Positions 6,354 to 10,257 of a stretch of DNA of 10,257 nt are shown piece after piece. Within the stretch, counting starts at the first letter, position 1; each line of letters begins with the position of its first letter. The stretch lies in assembly GCA_041552055.1 (NCBI GenBank), contig JBFELO010000159.1, positions 1-10,257 on the forward strand. Reading direction: 5' to 3'. The notes beneath the pieces were generated by a model. That model saw only the letters and a program-made list of their open reading frames with translations, ran no database searches and was not told the DNA's origin. The stretch comes from JBFELO01 sp041552055. Its GTDB lineage: Bacteria; Acidobacteriota; Thermoanaerobaculia; Thermoanaerobaculales; Sulfomarinibacteraceae. The translations under genes and the position numbers were made by a program.

Positions 6354-8069
6354 ATGCGAGAGTCAGTTCTTCCACATCCGGCGCTGGTCGACCAGCTGGT
6401 CAGCCTGGCGCGCAAGCTCCACACTCTTCGCCGGCCCGCGGAGGCCGCCGAGCTGCTGGAGATTGCCGCCATCCTGTCACCTCAGGGCGCCAGCCTGCGA
6501 GAGGAGGCCCACCGACTGCGCGGCGAGGAGGGAATCGAGGACTTTGACCGCGAGTTCAAGCGCCGAAACCTCGAAGCCTCGCACGCACTCGGTATGGCCC
6601 ACATCCTCGAGACCCGCGGCGAGTTCAATCGCGCGGTCGAAATGATCGATCTGGCGAAAATGAGAACGCCTTTCAACTACCTGGCCTTCGCCGCCGCCGG
6701 CTACCTCCACATGCGTCACGAGAACGCGCCGGCCGCGCTCTCGGAGTTCATCCAGGCACGCCGGCTCAATCCGCTGGACTTTCGGCTCGCGGTGGAGACC
6801 TCTCGCGCCGCACTCGAGAACGAGAGCTTTGAAACCGCACTCGAGAATGCCATTGACGCCATGTTGTTGGCGTCGTGGCGGTCCGAGCGCGAGCTGGAGC
6901 AGGAGCGACGGCGTGTGGACACGCTCGCCCGGTTGTGCCATCGGGACGAGGAGGAGATGGACGCGCTGATCCGCGCGCGCACCTCGGCACTGCAGAAGGC
7001 GAGCGACCACGTGGCGCTGAGTCAGGCGCGCATCTTCACCGGCAGCGCCGCGCCGGTGGAAAAAGTGGGGGACGCGCGGACCGAGGAGCCCCGGGACAAC
7101 CTGTTGCAGCGGGCAACCGAGCTGCGCCAGGTGCGGATCTTCCGCCATCTCAAGGATGACCAACTGATCGGCATCGCCAAGATCCTCGAGCCGCTGCCGT
7201 TCCAACACGGCAATCTCATTTTCAAGGAGGGCGAGGAGGGTCGCGACGTCTATCTGGTCCGCGAAGGAACCGTCCACATCACCCGCACGACCGCGATCGG
7301 CACCCAGATCTTGACCACCCTCGGCTTCGGTTCGCTGTTCGGCGAGGTGTCTCACATCGACGGGCTCGCCCGGCCGGCGACGGCGTACGGCGTCGGCTAC
7401 GGCTCGGTGTACCGAATCCCGGCGGCCCTCCTCGACGAGGAGACGACACGGGACCGCGATCTCGCGGTCAGCATTCTGTGGACGTTCTGGCAGACGCTGG
7501 CGGACAAGGTGCGCGCCGCCAACGCCCAGATGAGCGAACTGTTCAATCTGCCGAGCCCCGGGCAGACCGGCGAGTCGGTGACCTCAGAGCAACCCACGGG
7601 CGGCGCGTTCGCCGAGACCGGATTCGACCTCCTCCAAGAGCAGGGACTGTCGGCGCAGGAGCTTCGACTGCTCGCGAAGTACTCTCAAGAGGTTCATTTC
7701 CCCCCGAACGGTCTGATCTTCGCCGAGGGCGAGGAGGGCGACAATCTGTACATCGTGGTGGACGGATCGGTCCGGATCTCGCGCATGGTCCCGGGCATGG
7801 GTGAGGAGTGCCTTTCGATCCTCGAGCGTGGTGAGGTGTTCGGCGAGATGGCGCTGATCGGCGACCACTCTCGATCGGCCGACGCCCGCGCCCACATCCA
7901 TGGCAGCTCGGTGTTCTCGATCAGCCGAGCGCTGCTCGAGGAGGTCCTGTCCATGGACCCGGACGCTGCGGTGCAGTTCCTGACCTTGCTGTGTCAGCTG
8001 CTCTGTCGTCGCCAGCGCGCGATGAACGAGCGGCTCGTGGCGTGGCGGGTCATGGCGTCCCACGAGTAG
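6354..8069 (+). CDS. TPR-like protein with two cyclic-nucleotide-binding domains
   Basis: It is a soluble cytoplasmic protein of 571 residues with no signal peptide or membrane segment. Residues ~10-215 are helical and TPR-like: pairs such as RRPAEAAELLEIAAILSP and ETRGEFNRAVEMIDLAKMRT, then ENAPAALSEFIQARRLNP. Two cNMP-binding (CRP/cAMP-receptor fold) domains follow, at ~255-375 and ~425-550. The phosphate-binding cassette of the second, FGEMALIGDHSRSADARA (496-513), keeps the Glu and Arg that bind cyclic phosphate and ribose. The first, FGEVSHIDGLARPATAYG (329-346), keeps Glu331 and Arg340 but has Pro after the Arg. There is no C-terminal helix-turn-helix, so it is probably not a CRP-type transcription factor; it may sense cAMP or cGMP and signal through protein contacts. 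ATG 6354 is chosen because a TTG further up lies in the -35 box; GTG 6348 is a less likely start. It is divergent from the S55-like gene. Confidence 0.88.
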   Translation: MRESVLPHPALVDQLVSLARKLHTLRRPAEAAELLEIAAILSPQGASLREEAHRLRGEEGIEDFDREFKRRNLEASHALGMAHILETRGEFNRAVEMIDLAKMRTPFNYLAFAAAGYLHMRHENAPAALSEFIQARRLNPLDFRLAVETSRAALENESFETALENAIDAMLLASWRSERELEQERRRVDTLARLCHRDEEEMDALIRARTSALQKASDHVALSQARIFTGSAAPVEKVGDARTEEPRDNLLQRATELRQVRIFRHLKDDQLIGIAKILEPLPFQHGNLIFKEGEEGRDVYLVREGTVHITRTTAIGTQILTTLGFGSLFGEVSHIDGLARPATAYGVGYGSVYRIPAALLDEETTRDRDLAVSILWTFWQTLADKVRAANAQMSELFNLPSPGQTGESVTSEQPTGGAFAETGFDLLQEQGLSAQELRLLAKYSQEVHFPPNGLIFAEGEEGDNLYIVVDGSVRISRMVPGMGEECLSILERGEVFGEMALIGDHSRSADARAHIHGSSVFSISRALLEEVLSMDPDAAVQFLTLLCQLLCRRQRAMNERLVAWRVMASHE

Positions 8070-8162
8070 GCGCGTCGATTCAACACCTCTCCTGACGAGC
8101 CCGGACGGTGTCTCCAGAGCTCGGTCACGTGGCGCAGGTCACCCTCGACACCACACTCGGAA

Positions 8163-8234
8163 TTCCCGTATCCGTCTCCGTTCCCGAATTTTCACGAGCC
8201 TCGATGAGGCGGGCACGGAGACGGAGACGGGCGA
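8163..8234. repeat. Hexamer inverted-repeat element, copy 2, between convergent genes
   Basis: The left arm (8163-8186) is TTCCCG, TATCCG, TCTCCG, TTCCCG. The right arm read on the other strand is CGCCCG, TCTCCG, TCTCCG, TGCCCG. The 22-base cores 8165-8186 and 8210-8231 pair at 20 positions around a short loop of 23 bases holding its own hairpin, GCCTC-GAT-GAGGC (8198-8210). It sits between the stops of two convergent genes and could work as a two-way transcription stop, although there is no clear T-tract. The rest of 8070-8258 shows only a weak GGTGTC/GACACC inverted repeat. Confidence 0.7.
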
Positions 8235-8258
8235 ATGCCTGGCCCATCTGCGGAGGAG

Positions 8259-9965
8259 TCAGGGCACTGCCACGTCCACCCGTGCGTACGACGTCTGACG
8301 TGTGGTGTGATCCATCACACCCACTCCGACCCGGTGCTGCTCCTCTTTGACCAGAAGTTGGATGTCGATCCTGTACAGCTCATTGCCAGAGGCCCGGTAC
8401 CGGGTCGCCGGAATCCTGATCTCATGCTCCATGCGCTCCGGCCTCGACTCGAGGCCCCGGGAGTCACGCGCGCCCAAGAAAAGCTCCAGGCGTCCGACGT
8501 AATCGCCCGCCTCCGGCACCAGCGTGACGTTGCGGAGGGGGACCGACACGTGAAACGGGACGTGCCACCTCGTTCTGGCGGCCGGCATCGGGTCCCCTAC
8601 CGCGACCCGCAGTCCCATCGGGTTGTCGTCGAAGTCCAGCACCAGCGAGCTGTAGACGCGCTCCTGAACCTGTGTCGCCTGCGATTTCTCGACGTACCAC
8701 TCACGGTAACGAAGGTCGTAGTCCGGGTGGTTCGGCAGGTCCACTCTGATGCGGTGCAACCGATCTTCGCCGCTGGCCGAGATGGTGTAGCCGAGCGAGT
8801 AGTAGCTGAAAAGATCGTCCCGAATCGACTGAAGCCCGGCGGAAACGTCATTGGTGTTGACCACCGCCAGGCCACCGGTGGCGTCCGCCATGTAACGCAG
8901 TGAGTCCTGGTAGCTCTTCATGGTCGACGCAGAAGCGTACGCATTCGGCGGTCGGTAGTCGTCGGCGCCGAAGCCCTCGAGCGGGTTCAGGCCACTGGCG
9001 TCGATGGTGTAAAGGCTCACCGCGTCGAGATTGGCAGCGGCCGCCAGCGAGTGGAAGTTCGGTAACTGGTTCACTTGTTGTTGTTTGACGAGAATCGAGT
9101 TGTCCCTGAACACGGCCGCATACTCGTGCATGAGTCCGATCCCGGGAGACATGGGGAGACCGCTGGACACGTGAATGACCGACGTGCGGCCCTCCAGTCC
9201 GGAGACCATGGTGAACACCTGACCGAGCGCGGCCAGCGCATCCGCCAGGCTGTCGGACTCGCGCTCCGCGTACGCCAGGATCTGAGCCTCGATCTGCACC
9301 TGGGAGATGACCATCTCCGTCGAATTGAGGAATCCGGGGGCATTGACGTCCGGATCCGAGTTGATCTCCTCGATCCGCTCGATGATGAAGCGCCGTTCCC
9401 GGTCGCGTTCGACGCGACCCCCCGCGTACTTTGAAACCCGGTCCAACGCCCGGTTGACCGACTCCGGATCGTCGCAGAACGGCTGGATCACTTTGAGCGA
9501 CCGCTCGGAGCTCACGACCATCATCTGCACCGGCGGAACCAGCACCCCATCGACGAAGTCCCGCACCCTGTGCATCACCCGGCTGCGGTGGCGCGGGAGT
9601 ATGTTCTCGTTGTCGACGAAGAGCACGACGTAGGACGGGCGAACGTCGATCGGAGTCGTCGCGATCGATCCCTCCGGTCCAGTCGCGGCAAGCTCGCGTT
9701 GGAACCTGTCCGGGGTCAGCACCTCGAAGTTCGAGATCGACATCGGGATGCCGTCCTGGCTGACCCGGAAGTCCTCTGCCGTGAGGTCTGTGACGGGACG
9801 GCCCTGGGGATCGCGGACGTACGCCTCGACGTTGACCACCGTCACCTCGACCTCGTCGACGAAGCCCGATCCGGCGGTCGGCTCCGGTGTCTGCCGGTGG
9901 TCGGCCGCCGCCACCGCACAGATCAGCGCCGCCGCCACGTGGACTGATGTTGCGATCTTCCTCAC
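8259..9965 (-). CDS. Exported VWFA-related Acidobacterial-domain protein
   Basis: It is an exported protein of 568 residues, probably periplasmic or surface-bound, of the VWFA-related Acidobacterial-domain type; its ligand is unknown. Residues 1-21 form a signal peptide (HVAAALICAVAAA); the Cys is not in a lipobox, so it is not an evident lipoprotein. An N-terminal beta domain, VTVVNVEAYVRDPQGRPVTD then LTAEDFRVSQDG (41-72), is the usual opening of this family. The VWA fold runs from YVVLFVDNENI (112-122) through RTSVIHVSSGLPMSPG to DDLFSYYSLGY. The MIDAS DxSxS is degenerate (Asp118, then Glu120 and Ile122). The C-terminal ~150 residues are beta-rich. GTG at 9963-9965 is chosen because GAGGGAG lies four to five bases upstream and the signal peptide starts there; the longer frame upstream encodes only low-complexity residues from the repeat element. 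It is a single gene convergent with its neighbour. Confidence 0.88.
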   Translation of the reverse strand: MRKIATSVHVAAALICAVAAADHRQTPEPTAGSGFVDEVEVTVVNVEAYVRDPQGRPVTDLTAEDFRVSQDGIPMSISNFEVLTPDRFQRELAATGPEGSIATTPIDVRPSYVVLFVDNENILPRHRSRVMHRVRDFVDGVLVPPVQMMVVSSERSLKVIQPFCDDPESVNRALDRVSKYAGGRVERDRERRFIIERIEEINSDPDVNAPGFLNSTEMVISQVQIEAQILAYAERESDSLADALAALGQVFTMVSGLEGRTSVIHVSSGLPMSPGIGLMHEYAAVFRDNSILVKQQQVNQLPNFHSLAAAANLDAVSLYTIDASGLNPLEGFGADDYRPPNAYASASTMKSYQDSLRYMADATGGLAVVNTNDVSAGLQSIRDDLFSYYSLGYTISASGEDRLHRIRVDLPNHPDYDLRYREWYVEKSQATQVQERVYSSLVLDFDDNPMGLRVAVGDPMPAARTRWHVPFHVSVPLRNVTLVPEAGDYVGRLELFLGARDSRGLESRPERMEHEIRIPATRYRASGNELYRIDIQLLVKEEQHRVGVGVMDHTTRQTSYARVDVAVP

Positions 9966-9970
9966 CCATT

Positions 9971-9977
9971 CTCCCTC
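9971..9977 (-). promoter_or_regulatory. Ribosome binding site deciding the GTG start of the VWFA-related gene
   Basis: GAGGGAG on the minus strand lies five bases before GTG at 9963-9965. An ATG at 9967-9969 is even nearer but is in another frame, leading into a shadow frame. The GTG frame gives a signal peptide and the family domain, so the GTG is preferred. Confidence 0.65.
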
Positions 9978-10035
9978 GCTACGAAAACAGGCGAGCAACG
10001 CCCTTTTGTTCCATAACCGGCAGCATACCGCAACG

Positions 10036-10069
10036 GGGCACCGCTCCGCTGTGCGCCCGCACAGTGCCC
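10036..10069. other. Two-part hairpin in the leader region of the VWFA-related gene
   Basis: CTGTGC (10049-10054) and GCACAG (10059-10064) form a perfect stem with loop GCCC. GGGCAC (10036-10041) and GTGCCC (10064-10069) can form an outer stem sharing one base with the inner one. It lies about 70-100 bases upstream of the GTG start. No T-tract follows on either strand, so a plain terminator is unlikely. Confidence 0.35.
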
Positions 10070-10126
10070 ATCGAGCGCGGACCGTGCCTGTTCCCCCGTG
10101 GCGGGTTGGCCCTGAATTCCTACCGA

Positions 10127-10254
10127 TTCCCGTCCCCGTGCCCGTTCCCGGACACGCCGGCACTCTCGGAGCGTCTCTCGAGCCGAGAGCAAAACGGTGT
10201 AGGCAGCTGCCCAGGTGCCATATTCGGGTACGGGACCGGGAAGGGGAACGGGCG
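10127..10254. repeat. Hexamer inverted-repeat element, copy 3, opposite orientation
   Basis: The left arm (10127-10150) is TTCCCG, TCCCCG, TGCCCG, TTCCCG. The right arm read on the other strand is CGCCCG, TTCCCC, TTCCCG, GTCCCG, TACCCG. The loop is 74 bases (10151-10224), almost the same as the 75 bases of copy 1, and contains CTCTCGG (10163-10169) with CCGAGAG (10183-10189). In copies 1 and 2 the arm that ends CCCGAA is on the left; here it is the right arm read in reverse, so this copy is inverted. It may continue beyond the window end. Confidence 0.6.
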
Positions 10255-10257
10255 CCA

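Noticed and set aside
8848..9969. Minus-strand open frame starting at ATG 9967-9969
   Set aside because: The ATG has a ribosome binding site nearby, but the frame is a shadow of the VWFA-related gene; the GTG in the other frame gives a signal peptide and the expected domain.
9966..10163. N-terminal extension of the VWFA-related protein up to 10163
   Set aside because: The extra residues come from the hexamer element (GTGTGTG-type) and precede a clear signal peptide, so the gene starts at GTG 9963-9965.

Overview
The window looks like a piece of a high-GC bacterial chromosome, most likely from the phylum Acidobacteriota. The main pointers are an exported protein of the 'VWFA-related Acidobacterial domain' type, an exported S55-type peptidase-like protein of the architecture common in that phylum, and heavy use of G/C at third codon positions on both strands. 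Nothing here fixes genus or class. There is no tRNA, rRNA, CRISPR array, transposase or phage gene.

Layout. Bases 1-449 hold no gene but three inverted repeats, two of them built around GGTGCC/GGCACC palindromes. Then, on the minus strand: a GT4-type glycosyltransferase (450-1595), a 238-base gap holding a repeat element flanked by an 11-base direct repeat, coaD (1834-2349), an exported beta-propeller plus Ig/Fn3-like protein (2390-4477) and an exported SpoIVB/S55-like peptidase (4487-6238). The last two are tightly coupled, with the stop codon of the peptidase gene inside the Shine-Dalgarno sequence of the propeller gene. A 115-base divergent promoter region separates them from a plus-strand gene for a cytoplasmic protein with a TPR-like helical half and two cyclic-nucleotide-binding domains (6354-8069). 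This gene converges on the exported VWFA-related protein gene (8259-9965, minus), with a strong hairpin between them. Bases 9966-10257 are a leader region with hairpins.

How the parts relate. The peptidase and propeller proteins probably form one envelope module, and coaD may be read through from them but also has its own extended -10 promoter placed so that its mRNA would be leaderless. The cyclic-nucleotide-binding protein is divergent from this module with a near-consensus sigma70 promoter (TTGACT-17-TAGAAT); a shared role is only inference from position.

Most interesting signals: (1) the catalytic motifs of the S55-like protein occur in the reverse order from SpoIVB (Asp/Ser motif first, GH motif about 165 residues later), as if circularly permuted; (2) three intergenic elements share one design, four tandem TNNCCG hexamers facing four inverted ones, with two of the elements having loops of 75 and 74 bases; (3) a cluster of GGTGCC palindromes at the left end resembles REP-type mobile repeats. 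No complete new defence or mobile system is visible.
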